Below are positions 10,201 to 19,966 of a DNA stretch of 64,000 nucleotides, one piece after another (position 1 is the stretch's first letter; every line of letters starts with the position of its first letter). The translations under genes were made by a program, and so were the position numbers. The notes below the pieces were generated by a model. That model did not search any database, was not told the DNA's origin, and saw only the letters and a program-made list of their open reading frames with translations. The DNA lies in contig NZ_LXYE02000009.1 of the NCBI RefSeq assembly GCF_001659685.2, forward strand, positions 62,001 to 126,000, written 5' to 3'. The DNA is from Labilibacter marinus. GTDB lineage: Bacteria > Bacteroidota > Bacteroidia > Bacteroidales > Marinilabiliaceae.

Positions 10201-10407
10201 CGTCTTAAAAATATTGAGCTTAAGTATAAGTTCAGCAAAAATATTTTGGATAGAACGGGCTTTATGGATAATCTAGAAATTTTTGTGAATGGTAATAACT
10301 TAATTACATGGCAAAAATTACCTGAGGAATTTGACCCAGAGGCAAGAAGCTTATCTGTATATCCGATAGCGAAAAGGTATAATGTCGGTTTAAGAGCTTC
10401 ATTTTAA
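7246..10407 (+). CDS. SusC-like TonB-dependent outer-membrane transporter (pair 1)
   Basis: 1053 residues. The signal peptide ends near FSVFAQ. It is followed by a carboxypeptidase-regulatory-like beta-sandwich (about 30-115; GIPGVNVFVKGTTVG), the segment DDVVVVGFGTQKKKTVIGSV that leads into the plug, plug motifs such as LIRGQ and VDGVERDFNDLDPNEIES, and a 22-strand barrel ending in an aromatic residue (LRASF). It imports oligosaccharides across the outer membrane with the SusD partner 22 bases downstream. In this PUL the cargo should be agar or porphyran oligosaccharides (inference). First gene of the six-gene transport and binding operon that ends at the terminator at 19.7 kb. Confidence 0.96.
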   Translation: MKNNLNKASTLKRLQMLILTLTISVFSVFAQKTSVTGTVLDNDGLGIPGVNVFVKGTTVGTITDFDGNYTLSLDKSEGVTLVYSFIGYQTQEIVVGNQLKINVALVGDTELLDDVVVVGFGTQKKKTVIGSVVQTTGEDLLQVGNVSTVSEALAGMLPGVSTMQAAGMPGSSNSTILIRGQSSWGSNAPLYMVDGVERDFNDLDPNEIESISVLKDASATAVYGVKGANGVILVTTKRGQKGKAKISFTANEGRKVASSNSDYMAEYATALEHYNMAAMAEGNYHKLQPQSDIDDWRNPNRDMDFYSYTNWIDYLLGTGVARSYNLNISGGNDFVKYFTSFGYNYDGDMFDIDEQEFIDPRTSQKRYNWRSNLDFQFTKTTSLKVNISGDFKDWHGNRFSSSSGASAGFDASGNTYSALYSNVQVGTPPILSNGELGAGDEAKDWTKANYLGLMERESENTKRSTRSNVDITFEQQFLKDFTFKAKVAYDYTESYKSSISLTGDQTSSPIYYRTNYRTGEIWQFGDPDKVEALPKVNNETLDGFSNNLYYEGSLNYNKSFGEHDVSALALFNRREAQNKVAFPKYEESWVGRLTYAYRDKYLFEFNGAYNGSDQFDFGKRFGFFPSLSLGWVASEEQFFKDNLSFIDFFKVRYSYGKVGNDILRINGQTVRHLYFDTYGTHSTDPNKVWQYKGYPGGFGGSASQQYMGTLYFEDTPANYDATWETAIKQNLGFDINILDSRLKTIIDLFDEKRTGILMERQSIPAWYGGITPNANIGETQNHGFDVELIWNDRIGSDWRYRLSANLSMSENRITERDDAFYAPEYQKQADKPIGWQTGYIQDDIHSSWDDIYIGTQSSHSTLRPGDFTYVDYNGDGIISNLDRVPIGEPSYASNSFAFNVGVTYKQLSLNAVFNGVFAISKNLDRSYLWEHATTGGDLDFRMLNTEMFDFWSPTNLGASRPGLRTVDNIHNSQQSTYTRRRSDFIRLKNIELKYKFSKNILDRTGFMDNLEIFVNGNNLITWQKLPEEFDPEARSLSVYPIAKRYNVGLRASF

Positions 10408-10429
10408 TTAATTTATAAAAAGAGATAAA

Positions 10430-12388
10430 ATGAAAATAAAATATTTTATAGGCATCTGTCTGTCGGTATTAATATTTGCTTCATGCGAAGATTATCTGGA
10501 TAAAAGTCCAGAAATGGGGCTTACCGGAGATCAGGTGTATAGCGATTATGTAACCTTTAAGGGTACTGTGGATAGAGCGGTTGGATTATTACATAATTAT
10601 GTTTATGATCCTTATGATTATGGTGGTGAAGTAGGTACTTTTTCAGATGAATGTCAGTTAGCACGACCAACAGGTATTGGTTCCGCTATTCTTACTTCTA
10701 TTAATACTGGTAATTGGGAAAATTACAGAAACGCAGGTATGCGCTGGGATATGGGTATTGGAGAAGTGGCAACTGGTGGATCAACTAACGATGAGTGGGC
10801 TTATAGACATCATTATAGAGAAGTTCATGCTGAAGCTGCAGTGGGTATTCGTGCAGTAAATGTAGCCCTGCAGAATATGGATAAATTGCAAAGCTTTCCC
10901 GAAGGATCGGTATATTCTCCAGAAGAGCTAAAAGCTCAACTAAAAGGGCAATGTTACTTTCTAAGAGCTTGGTTTTATTTTATGATTATTCGGGACTATG
11001 GTGGAATGCCAAATATGCAAAAGGCTTATTCTTCGGATGAAGATTTTGATGTAGTTCGTCCAACATATCAAATGTCTAGTTACTGGGCAACTCAGGATTT
11101 GGATAGTGCTATTGTTTATTTACCACAAGATTGGTCAGATTCTCCAAATGATATTGGTCGTGCTACAATAACTACTGCTAAGGCTTTAAAGTCAATGGTT
11201 CAGTTGTATGCAGCCAGCCCTAATTATAATATACCGCTTAACGAGAGCTTAGGTTTCTCTGGTGATGCGATGAGTAAGTTTAACACTGCAATGGCGGATA
11301 CTGCTTTGAATTCTTGTATTGATGCTATTAAAAGTGCAGAAGATCCTTTTACAAGATATACAATGTATGATGCAACTACTTATTTACAAAACTTCCACCA
11401 AAGAGCGGCTGAAGGCAAGGGATTAAGTAATGAGGCCATCTTTCAGCCTTATATCCGATTTACAGGAGGTGGTAATATTGCTGGTGCAGGTATGTATTTA
11501 CCTAGTTGGGATGCTAACCAAGGTTGGGCTAACTTTTCAGTACCAACACATAATGCTGTAGATTGGTTTGAAACTGCTGATGGTTGGGAAGTTGGTGATA
11601 ACTGGCACTTGGGTGTTGGTGATGCAGAAGATAATTCAACTGTATGGTCACGTACAGACCCTTATGCTAACAGAGACCCAAGATTAAAGAAGTTTATCTT
11701 TTGTCATGGAGATAATATGTACAATGGCTCTAGAGATGGAAACCTAGATAATAGCGCTATAAACAAAGACAGACAAGGTTTACCTCCTGTTTTAGGTGCT
11801 GATAATCCGAATGGAGCACATTATACCTACGAAGTTAATCAAGGATGGAATCATACTGGATTTTATCATGCAGGTAAATATCGTTGGTCAGGTAACAACA
11901 ATGCTAACAGAACTAATGGATATGGTAGAATTTTCCCATTTATTAGAATGGCTCAGCTTTATCTTGATTTTGCAGAATTAGCCAATGAATTATACGGACC
12001 TCAAGGTGGAGTGCCTAATAATAGCTCTTCTGTTGGAAATGCTGTTGATGCAATTGATCGTGTAAGAGAACGTGTAGGTATGCCAAAGGTACGTCCAGAA
12101 TACTATGCTTCTAAGGAAATATTCAGAGAATATATTAGAAAAGAGCGCGCTCGTGAGTTATTCTATGAACAACATCGTTGGTGGGATTTAAAACGATGGA
12201 GAACTGCACATGTTGAATTAGCTAAAGGAATTTGGGTGGCTGATATCTCTGAAGCAAACGGTACATATACTTTCGGTAAAAAGCAATCAGGTTACCCAAG
12301 AGTATTTGACAATAGACACTATTGGTACCCTTTCCATACGGATGAGATGAACCTATTCAAAAATTTTGAACAAAACCCAGGTTGGTAA
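10430..12388 (+). CDS. SusD-like glycan-binding lipoprotein (pair 1)
   Basis: 652 residues. The lipobox IFASC gives an acylated Cys near residue 20, followed by EDYLDKSPE, the usual SusD N-terminus. The C-terminal block RKERARELFYEQHRWWDLKR and the ending NPGW are diagnostic of the SusD/RagB family. It is a surface lipoprotein forming the lid on its SusC barrel and binding glycan. Somewhat longer than average (typically 500-600 residues). It lies 22 bases after SusC and is surely co-transcribed. Confidence 0.96.
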   Translation: MKIKYFIGICLSVLIFASCEDYLDKSPEMGLTGDQVYSDYVTFKGTVDRAVGLLHNYVYDPYDYGGEVGTFSDECQLARPTGIGSAILTSINTGNWENYRNAGMRWDMGIGEVATGGSTNDEWAYRHHYREVHAEAAVGIRAVNVALQNMDKLQSFPEGSVYSPEELKAQLKGQCYFLRAWFYFMIIRDYGGMPNMQKAYSSDEDFDVVRPTYQMSSYWATQDLDSAIVYLPQDWSDSPNDIGRATITTAKALKSMVQLYAASPNYNIPLNESLGFSGDAMSKFNTAMADTALNSCIDAIKSAEDPFTRYTMYDATTYLQNFHQRAAEGKGLSNEAIFQPYIRFTGGGNIAGAGMYLPSWDANQGWANFSVPTHNAVDWFETADGWEVGDNWHLGVGDAEDNSTVWSRTDPYANRDPRLKKFIFCHGDNMYNGSRDGNLDNSAINKDRQGLPPVLGADNPNGAHYTYEVNQGWNHTGFYHAGKYRWSGNNNANRTNGYGRIFPFIRMAQLYLDFAELANELYGPQGGVPNNSSSVGNAVDAIDRVRERVGMPKVRPEYYASKEIFREYIRKERARELFYEQHRWWDLKRWRTAHVELAKGIWVADISEANGTYTFGKKQSGYPRVFDNRHYWYPFHTDEMNLFKNFEQNPGW

Positions 12389-12526
12389 CAACTAGTTTAT
12401 AATAATTTATAGTAAATGAAACGATATAAACAAATAGAAAAAGTGTGTACTAGATTCTTATTGGATTTAACGTTTCGTTGTAAGCAGATTTCATGGAATA
12501 CGCTTAAAAATTATAACAATAATGAG

Positions 12527-15340
12527 ATGAAAAAATATTTATTAATAATAACAGTTTTATTGCTCTCCAACTTTGTGGTAGATGCACAAACCGACTCCTT
12601 ATCGGTGCAGAAGGAAACGGTAAAATTGCCGTATGCCGATATCGAAAAGGATAGGGTAGTTGGAGCAGTAGATGTAATATATGGCGACGATGTTAGACGT
12701 TCAGGAGAGTATCGCGTCAGTAACTCATTGGCAGGTCTTGCTTCTGGTATGTATGTAAATAAATATGCCGGACAACCAGGTGCTAACTGGAGCTCCTTAA
12801 ATATTCGAGGACGTGCCCGTGGAGGAAGAAGTGATTACCCTATGGTAGTAATTGATGGTATTCCAAATAGATCTATGGATAATTTACCTATGGAATCTAT
12901 TGAGTCTATTCAGGTATTAAAGGATATTACTGCTAAAATGTTATACGGTAGTGATGCGACAAATGGAGTTATTTTAGTGACTACCAAAAGAGGATATGTA
13001 GCAGAACGTAAACTTTCGTTTTCTGCAGAGGGAGGTATTAAAACGCCCACTGCAATGCCTGAGTATTTAGATTCTCCTGGTTATGCTCGTTTGTTTGATC
13101 AGGCCAGAGTTAATGATGGTTTAGATGCACAACATACCGAAGATGAGTATGCATATTATACTGATGGTAATCATTCGGTTACTTATCCAAACGTAGATCT
13201 TTATGATTTAATACTTAAAGATTTTTCTGACTACCAAAGATTCAATGCTGTTTTAGAAGGTGGTGATGAAAAAACCAAGTATTTCTTAAACATGGAATAT
13301 GTAAGAGAAACTGGTTTAGAAAAAGTGGGTGTTAATAATACCAACAATATTGTAAACCTAATGAGTAATTTAGATTATGAGGTAAATGATGTTGTAAGTG
13401 TAAGCTTGGATATTTCATCAAGAATGGGGGTAAGAGAAAATGCCCGATTAGGATCCAATGATATGATGGCTGATTTATCCACGCAAAGACCTAATGACTT
13501 TCCTACTTTTGTTACTGCTGACGGTTCTATCAACAAAGATTCTTTAGGTTATCATGCTAATTATAACAATGTGTACGGAGATTTAACACGTTGGGGATAT
13601 AGAGATACTAAAGAATTTCGAGGACAAACTACTTTTGGTATTGATTTTAATTTAGACAAGTTTGTAACTGGATTAGACGGTGGTATTTCAGTAGGTTTTG
13701 ATGCCTTCCGTACTATTACATCTGGTAAGAATTTACAATACTCAAGGTTTGAAGTGATTGAAGGTGATACACCTGAAGAATATACCTTAAACGAAATTGG
13801 AGACAATGTTCCTGCTGGTAATGAAGTGAAAGTCAGTGACAACTTTTACAGAAATGTTGTAGGAACTGCTTTTATTAACTACGATAGAACATTTGGTAAA
13901 CATGCCATTACTTCTAACTTGGTTTACGCAGCTCGTACCATTGCCTATAAAGGTACATCAACATACTCTGGTGGTGTGCGTCAGGATGATAAGAATATCA
14001 ATCTGGGTTTAAGAGCGAACTATGCTTTTGATGGCAAATATGTGGTAGAAGGTACTTCATCTTTAATGGGATCAGACAAGTTTGCTCCGGGTAACAGATA
14101 TGGTTTATTTGGTAGTGTTGGTGCTGGTTGGATTCTTTCTAATGAAAATTTCATGGCAAATTCTTCTATCATAAACTATCTTAAAATTAAAGGTAGCTAT
14201 GGTGTAATGGGATATGATAGATATCAATATAATGATGCCAATAACACAAGTAATAGTTTTGAGTATTATAAATATATTGATGAGTATCAAACAGCTGGTA
14301 GTGTAAGACTGGGAGAAGATAACTCTGGTCCTACAAAATATGGTACAAAGCTGACTACTAGAGGAAACGAAGATTATACTTTTGAAAAGTCAAGAGAAAT
14401 AAATGTGGGTATTGAAGCTACATTGTTTAAAAACTTGTCATTAGAGCTTAATTACTTCGATCAGTTTCGTTATGATATGCCAACTAATGTAGGTAGTGTA
14501 ATACCAAGTTATTATATGAGTGTATCTCCTAAGGCTAATTACGAAGAGTTATCTAATACAGGTGTTGATATGAGTATTCAATACTCTAATAAAGCAGGAG
14601 ATTTCTCATATAGTATTGGGGGGAACTTTATGTACTCAGAATCTAAATGGGAAAAATTAGATGAAATTAGTGAGTATGACCACTTGTTGCGCACCGGAAC
14701 AAATACGGATGCTATTTGGGGTTGGGTTTATGATGGTGTATATAATGATCAAGCTGATATTGATAATTACGGAGTATCTACATCATATGGAAATAGAGGT
14801 ATTGTTCCTGGAGATCTTAAGTTAAAGGATATCGCAAATAATAGAGAAGATGATATTATTGATGGCAATGATGTAGCCGTAATTGGTAATGCTTTTCCTC
14901 GTATTAATTATGCTTTAAATCTTAACTTACAGTATAAAGGTATTGAGTTGTATGCACTAGGACAAGGAGTAGCTGGATTGGATAAAATGTTAACCAATAG
15001 TTATTACATGCCTTATGGTACCAGAAAATATTCTGATAAAGCCTTAGCTGATGACTATCCTACTTTAACTTCCGTTAATAATGGTCATAGTTTCCGCAAC
15101 TCATCTTATTGGATGGAAGATGGTTCTTATTTTAAATTAAGAGTATTAGAGTTAAGTTATTTGTTACCTACTAACATTGCTAATAAGATATCTGCAGATA
15201 AAGTTCGTTTTTATGTAAAAGGAACCGATTTATTTTCGATCTCAAAAATTAAAGATCTTGATCCTGAGGATATCAATGCAGGTGTAAGTAAGTATCCAAT
15301 GTTTACAACGTATTCACTGGGGTTAAAAGTGACATTTTAA
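12527..15340 (+). CDS. SusC-like TonB-dependent transporter (pair 2, short N-terminus)
   Basis: 937 residues from the ATG at 12527. I prefer this start to the in-frame ATG at 12416 because MKKYLLIITVLLLSNFVVDA is a clean signal peptide, while the extra 37 residues have no export-signal character. Unlike the first SusC it has no carboxypeptidase-regulatory domain: the mature protein goes almost straight to the plug (SLAGLASGMYV, LNIRGRARG, VIDGIPNRSMD). The barrel ends LGLKVTF. It probably imports a second oligosaccharide class with the SusD encoded 18 bases downstream. Confidence 0.92.
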   Translation: MKKYLLIITVLLLSNFVVDAQTDSLSVQKETVKLPYADIEKDRVVGAVDVIYGDDVRRSGEYRVSNSLAGLASGMYVNKYAGQPGANWSSLNIRGRARGGRSDYPMVVIDGIPNRSMDNLPMESIESIQVLKDITAKMLYGSDATNGVILVTTKRGYVAERKLSFSAEGGIKTPTAMPEYLDSPGYARLFDQARVNDGLDAQHTEDEYAYYTDGNHSVTYPNVDLYDLILKDFSDYQRFNAVLEGGDEKTKYFLNMEYVRETGLEKVGVNNTNNIVNLMSNLDYEVNDVVSVSLDISSRMGVRENARLGSNDMMADLSTQRPNDFPTFVTADGSINKDSLGYHANYNNVYGDLTRWGYRDTKEFRGQTTFGIDFNLDKFVTGLDGGISVGFDAFRTITSGKNLQYSRFEVIEGDTPEEYTLNEIGDNVPAGNEVKVSDNFYRNVVGTAFINYDRTFGKHAITSNLVYAARTIAYKGTSTYSGGVRQDDKNINLGLRANYAFDGKYVVEGTSSLMGSDKFAPGNRYGLFGSVGAGWILSNENFMANSSIINYLKIKGSYGVMGYDRYQYNDANNTSNSFEYYKYIDEYQTAGSVRLGEDNSGPTKYGTKLTTRGNEDYTFEKSREINVGIEATLFKNLSLELNYFDQFRYDMPTNVGSVIPSYYMSVSPKANYEELSNTGVDMSIQYSNKAGDFSYSIGGNFMYSESKWEKLDEISEYDHLLRTGTNTDAIWGWVYDGVYNDQADIDNYGVSTSYGNRGIVPGDLKLKDIANNREDDIIDGNDVAVIGNAFPRINYALNLNLQYKGIELYALGQGVAGLDKMLTNSYYMPYGTRKYSDKALADDYPTLTSVNNGHSFRNSSYWMEDGSYFKLRVLELSYLLPTNIANKISADKVRFYVKGTDLFSISKIKDLDPEDINAGVSKYPMFTTYSLGLKVTF

Positions 15341-15358
15341 TTATTTAAAAAAAATAAT

Positions 15359-17113
15359 ATGAAATATTATTCATTATTCATTTTTGCAATTCTACTGCTA
15401 GCTAGCTGTGGCGAAGAATTTCTGGATCCTAAGTTATCCACAAAAATGACATACGAGCAATTACTAACACAACCTGATAAGATTGAAGGTTTGGTAGTAT
15501 CTGTATACAGTAAAAGTTTTCCAGATAGATTAGACAATACGGGAGGTGGATTCCTGGATTGTGGTACAGACAACGCTGTAATAAATCTTGAAACTCAAAA
15601 CATATATAAAATAGCTTCCATTCCAGGGTATTTAAACCCAAATACAACCATCTTTGGTGGAACGTGGGGATGGGGCACTTATTATGAAAGTTTAAGAGAT
15701 CTTGATATGTTCTTTGATATTGTTGAAGAGAACGATATTGTATTTAAAAAGTCTACAGAAAGAAACGATAGTATCTTTAAAAGAAACCTTTTTGGAGAAG
15801 CATACTTTTTAAGAGCCTGGACGATGGCTAGTTTACTAAAAAACTTTGGTGGAGTTGACGATGCAGGTGAATTAAAAGGAGTGCCTATTCCTGTAGGAGA
15901 TGTTGATTTGAACAACTACGAGGAATTACCAAGAGAATCGTATGACGTTTGTTTAGATTATATTAATGAAGCATTAGATAGTGCTATGGTTTATCTCCCA
16001 TTGGAGTGGAATGATAGTGATGATATTTACACCAATAGAGATCAAAACTTTGGTAGACCAACACAAGTAGTAGCGCAAGCATTGCGTTCGAGAGTTGCTT
16101 TGTATGCTGCTAGTCCAGCTTTTACTAAAGGATTATCTGATGATGTAAAAAGAACCAGATATCAGGCTGCCGCTGAGGCTTCCAGAGTAGCTATTGACCT
16201 TGTTGGAGATTTAGGTGATATCTATACAGATTTAGAAGATTTCTATTGTAATGCGCAAAATGAAGAATTATTATATAGACGTATAGAGGGAGCTAATACC
16301 TCATTGAGATTGGAGCAACAAAACTTTATTCCAACTCTTTATGGTAATGGTCGTACTAATCCAACTCAAAATTTGGTAGACGCATTTCCGATGAGCGATG
16401 GTTACCCTGCTGGGGAATCGCCAACATACGACTATAACGATGATAACTCAATGTATCAAAACAGAGATCCTCGTTTTTATGCAACTGTACTTTACAATGG
16501 GGCTACCGTTACTTATGCTACTTCACAAACTCAAATAGTTGAAACTTTTGTGGGAGGAGATGATACACAGGCGAATCCTGATTTTGTAAATAGATCTACT
16601 AAAACAAGTTATTACTTAAGAAAATGGATGAGTACTGTTGTAAATCTTAGAGCAGGGCAGCAAGTAAAAGCTTTCCATTACGCAGTTTATTTCAGAAAGG
16701 CAGAAATGTATTTAAATTTTGCTGAGGCTGTAAATGAATTAGCTGCTTTAGGTGGACCGGATAATATTGGCGGATTAACTGCTGCAGATGCTATTGGTGA
16801 GGTTCGCGACAGAGCTTTACAATTAGCTGATGATGCATACTTAACAACTATTGGTGGTGATGTAGTTGCATTAAGAGATTTAATTAAAAATGAGCGTAGA
16901 ATTGAATTGTGTTTTGAAGGACATCGTTTTTATGACTTAAGAAGGTGGGAAGATAAACTTGATAATTTTGCAGGATCAATGGTTATTGATAATGGTGTAT
17001 TTACCAGAGAATCGGTTTACCAGTTAGCTTATGATCCTGATAATTATTACTTACCTATCCATCAAAACGAGATGAATAAAACAACATTAATTACTCAAAA
17101 TGCAGGGTGGTAG
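15359..17113 (+). CDS. SusD-like glycan-binding lipoprotein (pair 2)
   Basis: 584 residues. Lipobox LLLASC followed by GEEFLDPKLSTK. The TPR-like body has the conserved FLRAWTM segment and the SusD/RagB C-terminal signature KNERRIELCFEGHRFYDLRR; it ends in NAGW. Surface-exposed glycan-binding partner of the SusC just upstream. It is clearly diverged from the first SusD, so the two pairs are not a recent duplication. Confidence 0.95.
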   Translation: MKYYSLFIFAILLLASCGEEFLDPKLSTKMTYEQLLTQPDKIEGLVVSVYSKSFPDRLDNTGGGFLDCGTDNAVINLETQNIYKIASIPGYLNPNTTIFGGTWGWGTYYESLRDLDMFFDIVEENDIVFKKSTERNDSIFKRNLFGEAYFLRAWTMASLLKNFGGVDDAGELKGVPIPVGDVDLNNYEELPRESYDVCLDYINEALDSAMVYLPLEWNDSDDIYTNRDQNFGRPTQVVAQALRSRVALYAASPAFTKGLSDDVKRTRYQAAAEASRVAIDLVGDLGDIYTDLEDFYCNAQNEELLYRRIEGANTSLRLEQQNFIPTLYGNGRTNPTQNLVDAFPMSDGYPAGESPTYDYNDDNSMYQNRDPRFYATVLYNGATVTYATSQTQIVETFVGGDDTQANPDFVNRSTKTSYYLRKWMSTVVNLRAGQQVKAFHYAVYFRKAEMYLNFAEAVNELAALGGPDNIGGLTAADAIGEVRDRALQLADDAYLTTIGGDVVALRDLIKNERRIELCFEGHRFYDLRRWEDKLDNFAGSMVIDNGVFTRESVYQLAYDPDNYYLPIHQNEMNKTTLITQNAGW

Positions 17114-17135
17114 AACAATCTTAAATTTTTTAAAG

Positions 17136-18071
17136 ATGAATAGTATAAAAAAATTAATATTAGCTTCAGTATGTCTGATGTTCATCTTACAATCTTGTTA
17201 CGAAGATTACAAGTTTGATTATGAGTATACATCAACATATTTTTCTTATCAATATCCACTAAGAACCTTAGTGGTAGAAGATCAGAAAGATTTAAAATTC
17301 GATTTTGGAGTCGTACTAGGAGGAAAGCGTAGCAACAATTCAGCTGAAACGGTGGATTATGTAATTGACCCTTCGTTAATTACTGATATTCCAGAGCTGC
17401 AGTTATTACCTGCCGATCGTTATACCATTTCAGGTACCGAAGGTCAATTAACAATTCCTTCTGGAGAAATAACAGGTAGAGCTACAGTAACTATTGATAA
17501 AGATTGGTTTTTAGATCAGGAACAAGCAACAGGTGTAGTATATGCATTGCCTATTCAAATTGTTGATCATTCAACCGATTCTGTAACTGATGGTAAAGAT
17601 TTTACCATTATCGCTTTACGCTATTTTAACGAGTTTCACGGTGTGTATTGGTTAAACGGTGCAGATAAAAAGTATAATTTCTTATCTAACGAAGTGGAAG
17701 ATGAGTTCGTTTATACTAGCGATGACGAGGTGATTAGAGGGTATAAAAGAGTTGACTTAACTACCGTAGATAGTGCTACGGTTAAAGCGGCTTACACAGG
17801 TCGTCAAACTGTTGGTAATTACAGCATGCTTTTAAATATTCGTAAAGCAGATGGTGTTGTAACTATTACTCCAGATCCAGAATCAGAAATTAAGGAGCTG
17901 AGTGGAACTGGTTTGTACGATGTACAAGATGGTGCGCTTTATTTGGACTATACTTATTATTATGATGATACTCATGACGAGATAAGACATGAAGTAAAAG
18001 ATACCCTTTACTATCTGGATACTTATTTAGAATTAGAGGAATGGACTAAATATATAACCGTTGAAGAATAA
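17136..18071 (+). CDS. DUF1735-type surface glycan-binding lipoprotein
   Basis: 311 residues from the ATG at 17136, which gives MNSIKKLILASVCLMFILQS followed by the lipid-modified Cys; an upstream in-frame ATG at 17100 overlaps the SusD gene and adds no sensible signal. The N-terminal half, with FDFGVVLGGKRSNN and TISGTEGQLTIPSGEITGRA, is typical of DUF1735 (BT_3987-like) domains. The C-terminal half (YFNEFHGVYWLNGADK) resembles DUF4361. Such proteins are surface lipoproteins encoded beside SusCD that help capture polysaccharide. Binding specificity cannot be read from sequence. Confidence 0.82.
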   Translation: MNSIKKLILASVCLMFILQSCYEDYKFDYEYTSTYFSYQYPLRTLVVEDQKDLKFDFGVVLGGKRSNNSAETVDYVIDPSLITDIPELQLLPADRYTISGTEGQLTIPSGEITGRATVTIDKDWFLDQEQATGVVYALPIQIVDHSTDSVTDGKDFTIIALRYFNEFHGVYWLNGADKKYNFLSNEVEDEFVYTSDDEVIRGYKRVDLTTVDSATVKAAYTGRQTVGNYSMLLNIRKADGVVTITPDPESEIKELSGTGLYDVQDGALYLDYTYYYDDTHDEIRHEVKDTLYYLDTYLELEEWTKYITVEE

Positions 18072-18075
18072 TAAT

Positions 18076-19629
18076 ATGAAAAAGATCAATTATATATTAT
18101 ATATACTTCTTGCGATGTTTTTTGTCGTAGGATGTGATGATGATACTGTAAAAGAAAAGGAAGAAGAGGCGGTAGTTTTAGATTATGGTGCAGTAGAGGC
18201 TTTATTTGAAACCAGAGCTATTAGAGGTGAGGTAATTACCGAAATAGCTATGGGTGATACAGTTTCTTTAGCAGATATCAGTAATGGACGCCCGGATGTT
18301 AGAACGTGGACGGTAACAGGAGCTGATGGAAGTGTAATTGCTTTAGATGAGTCTAAAGTGCATAACTTTCATTTTCCTAAAGGAGATATGGACTATAGTA
18401 TTAAACTTAATGTAGAACGTACCTCAGATGGAGAAAGCGATGAATTATATGTAGAAGACTACATCCATGTTAATAAAATTGATGTATTAGCCGATTTTAT
18501 TACTAATGGTCCAGTTGATAAAGATGGTGCTGGAGATTATACTGTTGGTAGAACTTTACCACTTACATTGTTAAATAAATCAAAAGGGGTACCTGATGAT
18601 TTTGAATGGGAATTTGAAGAAGGAACGCCTGTAAGTTCAGAAGGTAATGATGAAACTGTCGTTTTTAATAAAGATGGTGTTTTTGAAGTTACTTTAACTG
18701 CAACTAGAAGTTCTGATGGTAGTACAGATCAGGTTACCAAGCTAATTCGCGTTATTCAAGAGTACATGGATATTGTAAAATCTACAGTTGATAATAGAAC
18801 AATCATTCTTAAATATGATCAACCTATTATGGAAGATCCTACTGCTGCTAAGGATGATATTTCTGTAGATATATATACTGCTGCTGGTGGTGTAGTAAGT
18901 GCTGCTATTGAATCAATTTCTTCATCTAATGTTGATTCTACATTGACTATAGTGATTGATCAAGACACTTATAGTGATGATGTAGTTACTTTATCGTATG
19001 ATGCTATTAATGCAAGTTTAATATCTACAGATCCTGCATATATTGCTCGTACTATGGATAAAACACATGCAGTTGATATCAATAATATGTTGTTCCATGG
19101 TAACTATGAAGGAGGGTTTGAATCATTTATTGATAAAGCAACTAACCTAGTAGATGATCAGGGTAACCGTAGTAAGTATACGTTTGAAGTGGAGGAAAAT
19201 ATTACCTTCTCAGGAAATAAGTCAGGTTATTTTGGTATAGGAAGTTATGGAGATGCAGGTGCTTATGCTGATATATTGCAGAATGTAAATAAAGAATATC
19301 ATCCAATTGAGGTAGGAACAACCTATCAGATTGGATTATGGATTTATGTTGAGGAAATGGCAGGAGCTTCGTTAGCTAAGGTAGGGATTTACTGGCGTTA
19401 TGGTGCTATGAGTATACCTTGGTGGCAAGCTGCAGCTGGCAACGGTTATAATTTTGGAGAAATTAGCAATACAGATATCGGTAGGTGGATTTATGTAACT
19501 GGAGAGGTTGGAACTGGTAGTTTATCAGGAGACACAGGTGAATTCATGTTCAGAATCGGAGATAATGCTAAATGTTATTTGGATAACATGAAAATGTATC
19601 CTTCAGGTTCATTTAGAGCTCGCCCTTAA
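18076..19629 (+). CDS. PKD-containing surface glycan-binding lipoprotein
   Basis: 517 residues from the ATG at 18076, four bases after the previous stop; a TTG five codons upstream is unnecessary. Lipobox MFFVVGC. Two PKD-like beta-sandwich modules (about 30-240; VRTWTVTGADG and FEWEFEEGTP ... GVFEVTLTATRS), an Ig-like module (245-335) and a C-terminal CBM4-like jelly roll (about 350-517; GNYEGGFESFIDK, TYQIGLWIYVEEM, GRWIYVTGEV). This matches the SusE/SusF-position surface glycan-binding proteins of agarolytic Bacteroidota. Last gene of the transport operon. Confidence 0.85.
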   Translation: MKKINYILYILLAMFFVVGCDDDTVKEKEEEAVVLDYGAVEALFETRAIRGEVITEIAMGDTVSLADISNGRPDVRTWTVTGADGSVIALDESKVHNFHFPKGDMDYSIKLNVERTSDGESDELYVEDYIHVNKIDVLADFITNGPVDKDGAGDYTVGRTLPLTLLNKSKGVPDDFEWEFEEGTPVSSEGNDETVVFNKDGVFEVTLTATRSSDGSTDQVTKLIRVIQEYMDIVKSTVDNRTIILKYDQPIMEDPTAAKDDISVDIYTAAGGVVSAAIESISSSNVDSTLTIVIDQDTYSDDVVTLSYDAINASLISTDPAYIARTMDKTHAVDINNMLFHGNYEGGFESFIDKATNLVDDQGNRSKYTFEVEENITFSGNKSGYFGIGSYGDAGAYADILQNVNKEYHPIEVGTTYQIGLWIYVEEMAGASLAKVGIYWRYGAMSIPWWQAAAGNGYNFGEISNTDIGRWIYVTGEVGTGSLSGDTGEFMFRIGDNAKCYLDNMKMYPSGSFRARP

Positions 19630-19666
19630 CTAAGAGTTTACTTTAGTTAATTGTAAATATAAATTT

Positions 19667-19697
19667 AGAGGTCGCCTTTTTAGGCGACCTCTTTTTT
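19667..19697 (+). terminator. Strong terminator ending the SusCD/SGBP operon
   Basis: Perfect 10-bp stem AGAGGTCGCC (19667-19676) and GGCGACCTCT (19683-19692), six-base loop, then a T run. Confidence 0.95.
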
Positions 19698-19966
19698 GTG
19701 TCTTTTTTTTACTAAAATATATGGTGGTGTTTGCAATTGAACTGTTTATTTATAAAGTGTTTTATTAGTTAAGATGTTCATAATAAATAAATTGCAATAA
19801 ATTTTCAGTTGCATAACGTGGACAGATTGAAAGTAGTCCCCGTCAAAATACATGTGCGTGGATGTAAACTTATCCCAACCTTATTATTCTAAAATACCGC
19901 CCGTCTATATCAGGTAAATTAAGCTTTTTTGTAATTATAGTTTAACGGATGTTTAAAGATGATAGA
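19698..19966. other. Intergenic region upstream of the first GH86 gene
   Basis: 269 bases, AT-rich, between a strong terminator and the GH86 start, so it should hold the GH86 promoter. I see no convincing -7 box or repeated motif. Confidence 0.3.

Noticed and set aside
12416-12526. Upstream in-frame ATG for the second SusC gene
   Set aside because: The 37 extra residues (MKRYKQIEKVCTRFLLDLTF onward) would bury a clean signal peptide; the ATG at 12527 is preferred.
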